Assembly: GCF_017639205.1 (NCBI RefSeq)
Contig: NZ_CP071139.1
Span: 5,517,501-5,581,500 of the forward strand
DNA from: Streptomyces nojiriensis
GTDB lineage: Bacteria > Actinomycetota > Actinomycetes > Streptomycetales > Streptomycetaceae
Reading direction: 5' to 3'
Length of the DNA stretch: 64,000 nucleotides
The position numbers and the translations under genes were made by a program. The notes under the pieces are model-generated. The model was not told the DNA's origin, did no database searches, and saw only the letters and a program-made list of their open reading frames with translations. Shown one piece after another: positions 34,896 to 42,536 of the stretch (position 1 is its first letter; each line of letters opens with the position of its first letter).

Positions 34896-35062
34896 TAGGC
34901 CGTCTCTTCCGGATCTTGCCGGGCCCGCGACGCCCGGCACCGCACCTGGCCGCGTTGTCGGGGCGCCCGAGTACGTCCAGTACACGGCGCGCTCCTCCGC
35001 CTTGCCATGCACGGCACCGGACGCCGCGGGCTCGGCCGACAAGATCCGAAAGAGACGGCCTA
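34896..35062. mobile_element. MITE copy 2 (IS630/Tc1-type ends)
   Basis: A 167-bp element nearly identical to copy 1 (27300). Terminal repeats are GGCCGTCTCTTCCGGATCTT and AAGATCCGAAAGAGACGGCC, differing at one position, and flanked on both sides by CTAG (34895-34898, 35060-35063). The whole element can fold into one long hairpin. There is no open frame for a transposase, so it depends on an element elsewhere. Confidence 0.85.
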
Positions 35063-35079
35063 GTGCCGCTGCGGCCGTC

Positions 35080-36288
35080 TCAGATCAGCTCTTCGCCCCG
35101 GCCGCGGCGTCCCCGGGGCCAGCGGCGGTTGACCGCGAAGGCGCCGCCCGCCAGGACGGCCAGTACACCGCCCGCGACGGCCAGCGCGGTGCCCGCGCCG
35201 CCGCCCGAGTCCTTGCCGGCCGCCGACGGGTCCTTCTCGTGCGACTGCGCCGGGGAGCCGTGCGAGGAGGTGTCCGCACTCTTCGGCGGCACCAGCTCAC
35301 CCACCGGCTTGACCTTCCCGGCGGCCGCGAAACCCCAGTCGAAGAGCGCGGCGGTCTCCTCGTAGACCGAGTTCGCCCCGCCCGTTCCCGGATTCATCAC
35401 CGTGACCAGCAGCTTCCTCGAACCCTGCTGCGCGGCGCCGGTGAAGGTGGAGCCGGCCATGGTGGTGTTGCCGTTCTTCACCCCGGCGATGCCCTTGTAG
35501 GGGGTGATGCCGCCGGCTCCCGTCATCAGCCGGTTGGTGTTCTGGATCTCGAAGTAGTCCCGCGGCTTCCCGGGCTCCTGCAGTCCGGGGAACTTCGCGC
35601 TCACCGTGCCGCAGTACTCCCTGAAGTCCTGCTTCTGCAGTCCGGAGCGGGCGACGAGCGTCAGGTCGTACGCGCTCGACACCTGCTCCGGGGCGTCGTA
35701 CCCGTCGGGCGACACGACATGGGTGTCCAGGGCCTGCAGCTCCTCGGCGTGGGCCTGCATGTCCTTGACGGTCTTCTCGACGCCGCCGTTCATGGCCGAA
35801 AGTACATGCACGGCGTCGTTCCCCGACCGCAGGAACACCCCGAGCCACAGGTCGTGGACGGAGTACTCGAGGTCCTCCTTGACGCCGACCAGGCTGCTGC
35901 CCGGGCCCACGCCCTCCATGTCCTTGTCGGTGACCTTGTGGACCTGGTCCTTGGGCAGGCCCGGCAGCACGGTGTCCGCGAAGAGCATCTTCATGGTCGA
36001 GGCGGGGGGCAGCCGCCAGTGCGCGTTGTGCGCGGCCAGGACCTCGCCGGACTCGGCGTCCGCCACGATCCACGACCGCCCGGTGAGGTTCGCCGGCAGC
36101 GCGGGCGCGCCCGGCAGCAGGTTCACCTGGGTCCCCGGCTGGCCGAGCAGGGATCCGCCGACCGTGGACATCGAGACGGGCGGAGCGGGGGCCGGCGGGG
36201 TCGGCGCGGCGTACGCGGGGACCACCAGCGCGGCGGGCACCAGCAACGCGGCGGAAAGGACCGTCAGCGCGGTCGTCTTGGCAGACAC
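35080..36288 (-). CDS. D-alanyl-D-alanine carboxypeptidase
   Basis: 402 aa from the GTG at 36288; no clear ribosome site, and the start is chosen to give a clean signal peptide (residues 1-28). Serine-type penicillin-binding enzyme trimming stem peptides. SxxK motif STMK in PPASTMKML, SGN in FLRSGNDAV, and KNG in VKNGNTT in place of the classical KTG. A C-terminal anchor (GTALAVAGGVLAVLAGGAFAV then RRWPRGRRGR) holds it in the membrane. A MITE lies 17 bp beyond its stop. Confidence 0.92.
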   Translation of the reverse strand: MSAKTTALTVLSAALLVPAALVVPAYAAPTPPAPAPPVSMSTVGGSLLGQPGTQVNLLPGAPALPANLTGRSWIVADAESGEVLAAHNAHWRLPPASTMKMLFADTVLPGLPKDQVHKVTDKDMEGVGPGSSLVGVKEDLEYSVHDLWLGVFLRSGNDAVHVLSAMNGGVEKTVKDMQAHAEELQALDTHVVSPDGYDAPEQVSSAYDLTLVARSGLQKQDFREYCGTVSAKFPGLQEPGKPRDYFEIQNTNRLMTGAGGITPYKGIAGVKNGNTTMAGSTFTGAAQQGSRKLLVTVMNPGTGGANSVYEETAALFDWGFAAAGKVKPVGELVPPKSADTSSHGSPAQSHEKDPSAAGKDSGGGAGTALAVAGGVLAVLAGGAFAVNRRWPRGRRGRGEELI

Positions 36289-36409
36289 GCAGGTGAAAGT
36301 ACATCCCGATGAGCTGGGGGAGGCAGCGGACCGGCCAATTCCAGGCAACCGACCCCGGGACAGCCCACCCCCGCGCGTCCGTCCTGGGGACGAAACCGAT
36401 ACTGAAGGC

Positions 36410-36721
36410 ATGAGACTCAGTCGTACCGCCTCCTGGTTCCTGCTCGCCTTCGGCGTGTGGAGCTGGTTCATCTGGGTGTCTTTCGTCCGGAACCTGTGGA
36501 AGAACGGCAGTGGTCTTGCCTTCGATGCGGCCGGCGATCCCACTTCCTACTTCTGGGTGCACCTGACGCTCGCGGTGACGTCCTTTCTCCTGGGGACGGC
36601 GGTCGGTCTGATCGGGTTGCGCAGCGTCCTCGCCCTGCGGCGTTCGTCACGTGCGGAGGGTGCGGAAGGCGCCGAGCGCCCGGACCGTACGGACCGCCCC
36701 GACCGGGGCACCTCGGCATGA
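36410..36721 (+). CDS. Two-helix membrane protein
   Basis: 103 aa, ATG at 36410. Helices at about 7-27 (WFLLAFGVWSWFIWVSFV) and 50-74, then a charged tail (RTDRPDRGTSA). Its stop overlaps the metallophosphoesterase start (ATGA). This layout, next to a D,D-carboxypeptidase, is conserved in Streptomyces. Function unknown. Confidence 0.85.
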   Translation: MRLSRTASWFLLAFGVWSWFIWVSFVRNLWKNGSGLAFDAAGDPTSYFWVHLTLAVTSFLLGTAVGLIGLRSVLALRRSSRAEGAEGAERPDRTDRPDRGTSA

Positions 36722-37974
36722 CGGTCCTGGTCTTCGCACTCGTCGCCCTGGCGGTCTGCGCCCTGCTGGTCCTGGTCCACCGCTGGCTCTGGACCCGCCT
36801 GGTCCGCGACACCACCGCGCCCGGCGGCCGGACCCGGCGCATCGGCACGGCCTTGGCCATCGCCCTGCCCCTCCTCTCTGTGGCCGCGCTCACCACGGGC
36901 CGGGCGGGCGCCCCCTTCTGGCTCCAGCAGACGGTGGCCTGGCCCGGGTACCTCTGGCTCGCGGTACTCCTGTACCTGACCCTGACGATGCTGGTAGCGG
37001 AGCCGATCCGCGCGCTGTCGCTGCGCCGTCTGGCCCACCGTGATTCCGCCGGAGCGGTGGCCGACCGGCCCGAGCCCGTGGAGGTGCCCGCCGCGGCGGC
37101 ACCCGCGGCCGCCCCGGCCACCGCCGAGCGGCCCGCCGCCGGCGCCGGGCTGAGCCGTCGCCGGTTCGTCGCCCGCACGGTCGGCGGGACGGCCGCCGCC
37201 GTGGCCCTCGGCACGGTCGGGGCCGGGACCTACGGGGTCCTGCGCGGGCCGAGCGTGAAGCGGGTGCGGGTCCCCCTCGCCAAACTGCCCCGCGCGGCAC
37301 ACGGCTTCCGGATCGCCGTCGTCAGCGACGTCCACCTCGGCCCGGTGCTGGGCCGCGCCCACACGCAGCGCATCGTCGACACCGTCAACCGCACGCAGCC
37401 CGACCTGATCGCCATCGTCGGCGACCTCGTCGACGGCAGCGTCCCGGACCTCGGGCCCGCCGCGGAGCCGCTGCGCCGGCTCGCCGCCCGCCACGGCTCG
37501 TACTTCGTCACCGGGAACCACGAGTACTTCTCGGGCGCCCGGCAGTGGATCGACCACGTCCGCGAGCTGGGGCTGAACCCGCTGGAGAACGCCCGCCGCG
37601 AGCTGCCGTACTTCGACCTCGCCGGGGTCAACGACATCCAGGGGGAGCGGGAAGGGAGCGGGCCCGACTTCCGGGCGGCGCTCGGCGACCGGGACCGGAC
37701 GCGGGCCGCCGTGCTCCTCGCGCACCAGCCCGTCGTCATCCACGACGCCGTCCGCCACGGCGTCGACCTCCAGCTCTCCGGCCACACCCACGGCGGCCAG
37801 CTCTGGCCCGGCAACTACCTCGCGGAGCTCGCCAACCCCACCGTCGCCGGTCTGGAGCGCTACGGCGACACCCAGCTCTACGTGTCCCGCGGGGCCGGGG
37901 CCTGGGGGCCGCCGGTCCGAGTCGGAGCGCCGTCCGACATCACGGTCGTCGAACTCGCCTCATTCCAGGCCTGA
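36718..37974 (+). CDS. Membrane-anchored metallophosphoesterase
   Basis: 418 aa. Three N-terminal helices (2-25, 40-60, 65-95), a Pro/Ala linker, and a twin-Arg-like SRRRFVARTVGG before a fourth helix (about 155-178). The calcineurin-like domain follows with DVHLG, GDLVDG, GNHEY, AHQP and GHTHGGQ, all metal ligands present. The catalytic domain probably faces outside. Coupled by ATGA to the small membrane protein. Substrate unknown. Confidence 0.93.
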   Translation: MTVLVFALVALAVCALLVLVHRWLWTRLVRDTTAPGGRTRRIGTALAIALPLLSVAALTTGRAGAPFWLQQTVAWPGYLWLAVLLYLTLTMLVAEPIRALSLRRLAHRDSAGAVADRPEPVEVPAAAAPAAAPATAERPAAGAGLSRRRFVARTVGGTAAAVALGTVGAGTYGVLRGPSVKRVRVPLAKLPRAAHGFRIAVVSDVHLGPVLGRAHTQRIVDTVNRTQPDLIAIVGDLVDGSVPDLGPAAEPLRRLAARHGSYFVTGNHEYFSGARQWIDHVRELGLNPLENARRELPYFDLAGVNDIQGEREGSGPDFRAALGDRDRTRAAVLLAHQPVVIHDAVRHGVDLQLSGHTHGGQLWPGNYLAELANPTVAGLERYGDTQLYVSRGAGAWGPPVRVGAPSDITVVELASFQA

Positions 37975-38097
37975 TCGGCGCCAAGCGCCCGCAGCCGCCG
38001 CCCCAACTGGCCTTCCGGAGGCCGAAATTCCGTGATGGGATGACCGTTAATCGGACAGCACGTCGCTGTCATCGGGTCATGGGGTGGGGTTCAGGGG

Positions 38098-39654
38098 ATG
38101 CGGTCTGTCCGCTCGAAGATAATCGCGGCCGGGCTGGTCCTCGGCGTGGCCGGCGTGGGTGCCTGGCAGCTGCTGCCCGAGGACGGCGGCGGCCGCGGTG
38201 CCGTCCGCGTCGGAACGAGTGACGTCGTCTCCTCCCTCGACCCCGCCGGGGCGTACGACGCCGGTTCCTGGGCCCTGTTCAGCAACATCTACCAGTCGCT
38301 GCTGACCATCAAGCCCGGCTCCGACACCCCCGTGCCGGACGCCGCCGCCTCCTGCGGTTTCGTGGGCCAGAAGCTCACCACCTACGCGTGCGAGCTCCGC
38401 CCCGACGTGAAGTTCGCGGGCGGCCGCACCATCACCGCCGAGGACGTCAAGCACTCCTTCGACCGCATCAAGGCGATCAACTCCGACCAGGGTCCGGCTC
38501 CGCTCTTCAACACCCTGGAGTCGGTCAAGGCCGAGGGGCGCACGGTCACCTTCAACCTCTCCGCCGGCGACTCCACCTTCCCCTTCAAGATCGCGACGGG
38601 CGCCGCCTCGATCGTCGACAAGGACAAGTACCCGGCCAAGTCCCTGCGCGAGGACGGCAAGGCGGACGGCTCCGGCCCGTACACCCTGGGCGGCTACAAG
38701 GCCGGTACGAGCGTCGAGCTCAAGCCCAACGGCTCGTACAAGGGCCAGGGCAAGCCGGCCCACACGCCGGTCACCGTCAAGTACTTCAAGGACTCCGAGC
38801 AGCTCGACCAGGCCTGGAAGGCCCACCAGGTCGACGTCGCCCACCGGGACATGCCGCCCGCCGTGCTCGCCGGTCTCAACCCGGGCATGAAGGACACCCG
38901 CTACCAGGCCTCCGGCGGCAGCGAGACCCGCTCCATCGTCTTCAACGTCCGCCCCGGCTCCACCGCGGCCCCGCTCGCCGTCCGCCAGGCCGTCGCCGCC
39001 GTCCTCGACCGCGCCAAGGTGGCCACCGAGGTCCACCTGGGGACCGTCACCCCGCTGTACTCCCTGGTCCCGGCGGGCATCGCCGGCCACAGCACGCCGT
39101 TCTTCGACGCCTACCCGGCCCCGAACGCGGCGACGGCCAAGAAGCTCCTCAAGGACGCCGGGATCACCGGTCCCGTCCACCTCAACCTGGGCGTGAACGT
39201 GCGCGGCGCGAACATGCCCGAGGCCGAGGAGCTCAAGCGCCAGCTGGAGTCCACCACCCTCTTCCAGGTGACGATCAAGCCGGTCGACGTGTGGAGCGAC
39301 TTCCAGAAGGCGTACGCGGCGGGCGAGTTCGACGCCTACACCATCGGCTGGATCGCGGACTTCCCGGACGCGGACAACTTCCTCGCCCCGCTCGTCGGCG
39401 CCGACTCGTCCATGAACAACGGCTTCTCCGACAAGCACGTCGACGAGCTGATCACCCGTACCCAGTCCCACGCGGAGCGGAGCGAGGCGGCCGCCGAGTT
39501 CCGCGACCTCCAGAAGCTGGTCGCCCAGCAGGCCCCGATGGTGCCGATCTGGCAGAAGAAGGACTACGTGATGTCCCGCGAGGACGTCACCGGAGCCCAG
39601 TACCTGTCCGACGGCACCGGCGTCTGGCGCCTGTGGGAACTCGACTGGCTGTAG
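38098..39654 (+). CDS. Oligopeptide-type ABC substrate-binding protein (family 5)
   Basis: 518 aa; the SBP_bac_5 domain spans the mature protein (GTSDVVSSLDPAGAYDAGSW, then ELRPDVKFAGGRTITAEDVKHSF). The N-terminal hydrophobic stretch (IIAAGLVLGVAGVGAWQLLP) has no lipobox cysteine, so it is anchored by an uncleaved helix or secreted, unusual for a Gram-positive binding protein. No permease or ATPase genes lie nearby. Probable ligands are peptides; unproven. Confidence 0.93.
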   Translation: MRSVRSKIIAAGLVLGVAGVGAWQLLPEDGGGRGAVRVGTSDVVSSLDPAGAYDAGSWALFSNIYQSLLTIKPGSDTPVPDAAASCGFVGQKLTTYACELRPDVKFAGGRTITAEDVKHSFDRIKAINSDQGPAPLFNTLESVKAEGRTVTFNLSAGDSTFPFKIATGAASIVDKDKYPAKSLREDGKADGSGPYTLGGYKAGTSVELKPNGSYKGQGKPAHTPVTVKYFKDSEQLDQAWKAHQVDVAHRDMPPAVLAGLNPGMKDTRYQASGGSETRSIVFNVRPGSTAAPLAVRQAVAAVLDRAKVATEVHLGTVTPLYSLVPAGIAGHSTPFFDAYPAPNAATAKKLLKDAGITGPVHLNLGVNVRGANMPEAEELKRQLESTTLFQVTIKPVDVWSDFQKAYAAGEFDAYTIGWIADFPDADNFLAPLVGADSSMNNGFSDKHVDELITRTQSHAERSEAAAEFRDLQKLVAQQAPMVPIWQKKDYVMSREDVTGAQYLSDGTGVWRLWELDWL

Positions 39655-39673
39655 CCAGTCGCGTTCCCGGCGG

Positions 39674-40414
39674 TCACGCGGGGTCCGTCTCCGGGTAGGG
39701 GTCCGAGGCCCTGCGCCGGGCCCCCGCGGTGGCCGTCTGGGCCATGCCCGGCAGGAAGTCCGCGAACAGCTCGTGCACTTCCCGCACCAGCGGCCGCAGC
39801 ACCCGGAAGCGGGCCAGCACGATGCCCCGCGTCGTCAGCTGCGCGCCGCGCTCGGCGAGCCGGCGCGTCTTGTCGCTGTTCGGCGAGCGGTCGAAGACCC
39901 AGTACAGGACCAGGCCCATCTGCGCGAGCCACATCAGCTCGGGCAGTACGTCGGCCAGCTCGGCCGGCACCTTGGTCTTCGCGCCGGCCAGCACCTCGCG
40001 GTGGATGCTGATCGCCGCCTTCCGCGCCTGCTCGGACTCCGGCGAGAACGGGCTGAGCGGACTCTCGGGATCCGCCGCGTTCTTGAAGAACTGGGAGGCG
40101 AACTCGTGGTACGGGGCCGCGATGTCCAGCCAGGACGTCAACACGCCCGCGTACCGCTTCTGCAGATCGGTCTCGTTGTCCAGGATGGGCCGGACCGCCG
40201 CCTGGTGGGCGGCGCCGATCCGGTCGTAGAACCCCTGGACCAGGTGTTCCTTCGACTCGAAGTAGTAGTAGGCGTTGCCGACCGAGACGCCGGCCTCCTT
40301 CGCGATACCCCGCATCGTCGTCTTGTCGAAGCCGCGTTCTTGGAAGAGGCGGAGCGCGGTTTCGAGGATGAGCGTGCGGGTCTGCTCGCTCTTGGGAGCC
40401 TTCTGATCAGTCAC
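39674..40414 (-). CDS. TetR-family regulator
   Basis: 246 aa from the GTG at 40414. N-terminal TetR HTH (residues 8-55: TLILETALRLFQERGFDKTTMRGIAKEAGVSVGNAYYYF). The C-terminal ligand domain is of the TetR_C type. It is the third gene of the minus-strand operon behind the membrane and DCC genes (11 bp from the latter) and probably represses it through the twin palindromes at 41276 and 41322. Confidence 0.92.
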   Translation of the reverse strand: MTDQKAPKSEQTRTLILETALRLFQERGFDKTTMRGIAKEAGVSVGNAYYYFESKEHLVQGFYDRIGAAHQAAVRPILDNETDLQKRYAGVLTSWLDIAAPYHEFASQFFKNAADPESPLSPFSPESEQARKAAISIHREVLAGAKTKVPAELADVLPELMWLAQMGLVLYWVFDRSPNSDKTRRLAERGAQLTTRGIVLARFRVLRPLVREVHELFADFLPGMAQTATAGARRRASDPYPETDPA

Positions 40415-40425
40415 GGTGTATGAGC

Positions 40426-40854
40426 CTATCGGGGGACGGAGCACTCGTCGTCACAGGCCGGTCCCTCGGCGGCCTCGGGGTAACCCTCGGTACGCACGGC
40501 CTGCCGCCAGGCAGAGGCCGTGTGCATGGCCGCCCGGGCGAAGGGCCGGCCGGCCGGGGTGGCCAGCCAGTTCGCCTTCGGCCGGTGCTCGGCCAGCGCC
40601 CACAGGCACACGATGAAGGCGTCGGTCCCGGTCCACACCTGCCCCGTGTCCCCGATGACGGTGATCTCCCGCAGCGTCGACGCGTGGTCGAGGCGGGGGA
40701 ACCGCCGCCGCGCCTCCCAGGAGGCGGCGGGGACGAGGGCGAGCGGGACAAGCCACCGCTGCGCGAGCAGCCAGTGCCGGATGTGCACGCAGAGCGGGCA
40801 GCCGGCGTCGTAGAGGACGGTCAGCTTCCGTACGGGCGCGGCGGCGGTCGTCAC
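40426..40854 (-). CDS. DCC-family thiol-disulfide oxidoreductase
   Basis: 142 aa with the family signature YDAGCPLC (Cys19, Cys22) near the N-terminus. The DUF393/DCC family is predicted to be thioredoxin-like. The C-terminus has a CDDEC pair. GTG start at 40854, 3 bp after the stop of the upstream membrane gene. In the TetR-controlled operon; possibly works on the membrane protein or in lipid or quinone redox. Confidence 0.91.
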   Translation of the reverse strand: MTTAAAPVRKLTVLYDAGCPLCVHIRHWLLAQRWLVPLALVPAASWEARRRFPRLDHASTLREITVIGDTGQVWTGTDAFIVCLWALAEHRPKANWLATPAGRPFARAAMHTASAWRQAVRTEGYPEAAEGPACDDECSVPR

Positions 40855-40857
40855 GGC

Positions 40858-41262
40858 TCAGGCCCCGACCGGTGCGGTCCACGCCTGCGGGGGGACGGGC
40901 GGGGTCTGCTGGCGCTCCATGATCCCGCGGCGGCGCATCTTGTTCAGCACCCACACGTTCCCGAGGTGCATGACACCGAGGACCAGCAGGACGACGCCGA
41001 GCTTGACCGAGAGCGCCTCGAAGAGCGCGCGGGGGGTCTGGATCTCCTCACTCGACCGGAGGTAGAGGGTCACGAAGCCGATGTTCACGAGGTAGAAGCC
41101 GACCACCAGGAGCTGGTTGACGGCGTCCGCGAGCGTCTCGTTCCCGTGCAGGACGTCACCGATGAAGACGCGGCCGTTGCGGCTGAGCGTGCGGGCCACC
41201 CAGATGGTGAGGGCGATGCTGATGAGCAGGTAGATGACGTACGTGATGACGGTGAGGTCCAT
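40858..41262 (-). CDS. Three-helix membrane protein, operon head
   Basis: 134 aa from the ATG at 41262 (a longer frame to 41289 would begin inside the operator). Helices at about 4-25, 48-70 and 85-105; a polar tail follows. I do not recognise the family. It is the first gene of the operon with the DCC and TetR genes, and two TTGAAC-N2-GTTCAA operators lie just upstream. Confidence 0.85.
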   Translation of the reverse strand: MDLTVITYVIYLLISIALTIWVARTLSRNGRVFIGDVLHGNETLADAVNQLLVVGFYLVNIGFVTLYLRSSEEIQTPRALFEALSVKLGVVLLVLGVMHLGNVWVLNKMRRRGIMERQQTPPVPPQAWTAPVGA

Positions 41263-41275
41263 GTCCCCAGCCCCT

Positions 41276-41289
41276 TTGAACGTGTTCAA
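41276..41289. promoter_or_regulatory. TetR operator 1
   Basis: TTGAAC-GT-GTTCAA, a perfect palindrome 14 bp before the operon's start codon. It shares half-sites with operator 2, 46 bp away. Confidence 0.7.
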
Positions 41290-41321
41290 ACTTGCTGACA
41301 GGGATGACTGTAGGCCTCTTT

Positions 41322-41335
41322 TTGAACAAGTTCAA
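41322..41335. promoter_or_regulatory. TetR operator 2
   Basis: TTGAAC-AA-GTTCAA, a perfect palindrome with the same half-sites. The 46-bp centre spacing (about 4.4 helical turns) puts the two sites around the presumed promoter. Confidence 0.7.
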
Positions 41336-41342
41336 GCGTTGT

Positions 41343-42005
41343 TCAGCGGGCGCTGCGGAGGTGGTTCGCGATCAGGGAGATCGAGAGCATCGCGGTGATG
41401 ACGCCGACGGCCAGGGTGAGCGTGCCGGCCGTGCCGCCTCCCATCGCCCAGCCGTTGCCGAGCAGGAGGGCGGTGCCGCCGACGCGGGAGAGCAGGGCGT
41501 ACCGGCGGTCGCCGGCGCGGCCGAAGTGGCGACCCAGGACGAAGCAGGCGGCGATCAGCGAGAGGAAGGTGACCGACCCCGCGGCGAAGTGGGCGTAGCT
41601 GTGCCAGGTGAGGGTGGTCGGCTGCCCGTACGGGGTGCCCGCGGGGAAGCCGTCGGCCGGGTCCATGACGAACACCCCCGCGGCGATCATGCCGACGCCG
41701 GCGACGCGCACCAGACGCGGCGCCCAGGTGCCCCCGGGCGTCCCGAGCAGGGCCCGGCGCAGGCCGGTCGCCCCCACGGCGAGCAGGGCCCCGACGACCA
41801 GGAAGTCGGTGATCTGCAGCCACCCCAGGGATCCGTTGCTCAGGGCGCTCAGCGGGTGGCGGGTGATGTCGAAGCCCTCGCGGAGCGCGGCCTGGGACAG
41901 GGCGACGGCCGCCCACAGAGGGGTCGCCGTGACCACGCAGGTGAGCAGCGGGCGGGTGGCGGTGCGGGTGTGGGACCGGGTCGCGGGTGCGGAGTTGGTG
42001 GTCAT
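41343..42005 (-). CDS. DUF998-like membrane protein
   Basis: 220 aa from the ATG at 42005. Six hydrophobic helices (about 18-40, 62-82, 100-122, 140-162, 175-195, 198-215), with ITRHPLSALSNGSLGWLQI, the DUF998 signature. Function unknown. It diverges from the DGPF gene across a 145-bp region that is nearly a perfect inverted repeat, so both genes probably respond to the same sigma factor or regulator. Confidence 0.88.
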   Translation of the reverse strand: MTTNSAPATRSHTRTATRPLLTCVVTATPLWAAVALSQAALREGFDITRHPLSALSNGSLGWLQITDFLVVGALLAVGATGLRRALLGTPGGTWAPRLVRVAGVGMIAAGVFVMDPADGFPAGTPYGQPTTLTWHSYAHFAAGSVTFLSLIAACFVLGRHFGRAGDRRYALLSRVGGTALLLGNGWAMGGGTAGTLTLAVGVITAMLSISLIANHLRSAR

Positions 42006-42013
42006 GGCGGATG

Positions 42014-42145
42014 CCTCTCGGGTCGGTCGTCTCCGGTGCTTGCGACACCACGTCGATTCGGAGATGTGACGGGGAACGGATGGCATTCCCTGTCACATCG
42101 CCTCGTTCGACGTGGTGTCGCAAGCACCGCACGACCGAGGAGAGG
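42014..42145. promoter_or_regulatory. Long inverted-repeat divergent promoter
   Basis: CGGTGCTTGCGACACCACGTCGA (42034-42056) is exactly complementary to 42107-42129. The dyad continues inward (GATGTGAC / GTCACATC) and outward (CGGTCGT / ACGACCG, then CCTCTC / GAGAGG), including both ribosome sites. Each arm holds CGAC-N5-GTCG. It gives the DUF998 and DGPF genes matching promoters. Confidence 0.75.
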
Positions 42146-42150
42146 GACCC

Positions 42151-42474
42151 ATGCGCTACCTGATGACGACCCGGCCTTCCGATGCCGCCCCGGACGAGAA
42201 CCTGTACGCCGAGATGGGCAGGTTCATCGAGGAACTGTCGGCCGCCGGCGTGCTCCTGGCGACCGGCGGCCTGGAGCCGGGCGGCGTCCTGGTGACGTCG
42301 CTCGGGGACGAGATCACCGTGACGGACGGGCCGTTCGCCGAGACCAAGGAGGCCGTGGCCGGATTCGCCCTGATCGAGGTCCGCTCCAAGGAGGAGGCGA
42401 TCGAGCTGGCCCGCCGCTTCCGCAGGATCGTCGGTGACGGCGAGAGCGTGGTCCAGCAGGTCTTCGGCCCCTGA
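42151..42474 (+). CDS. DGPF-motif (YCII-like) protein
   Basis: 107 aa, ATG at 42151 with GAGGAGAGG upstream. It carries the DGPF motif (TVTDGPFAETKEAVAGF) of the YCII family whose genes accompany ECF42 sigma factors; here the sigma gene follows by 62 bp. A ferredoxin-like alpha/beta fold is expected. The biochemical role of DGPF proteins is not established. Confidence 0.93.
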   Translation: MRYLMTTRPSDAAPDENLYAEMGRFIEELSAAGVLLATGGLEPGGVLVTSLGDEITVTDGPFAETKEAVAGFALIEVRSKEEAIELARRFRRIVGDGESVVQQVFGP

Positions 42475-42500
42475 CCCGCCGGCGCCGCCGCGCCCCGCAT

Positions 42501-42532
42501 CCGGCCCCGGCTTGCGTGCGAGCCGGGGCCGG
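42501..42532 (+). terminator. Hairpin between DGPF and sigma genes
   Basis: A 12-bp perfect stem CCGGCCCCGGCT / AGCCGGGGCCGG with an 8-nt loop lies 26 bp after the DGPF stop and 4 bp before the chosen sigma start. It may attenuate sigma expression relative to DGPF. Confidence 0.65.
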
Positions 42533-42536
42533 TGCT

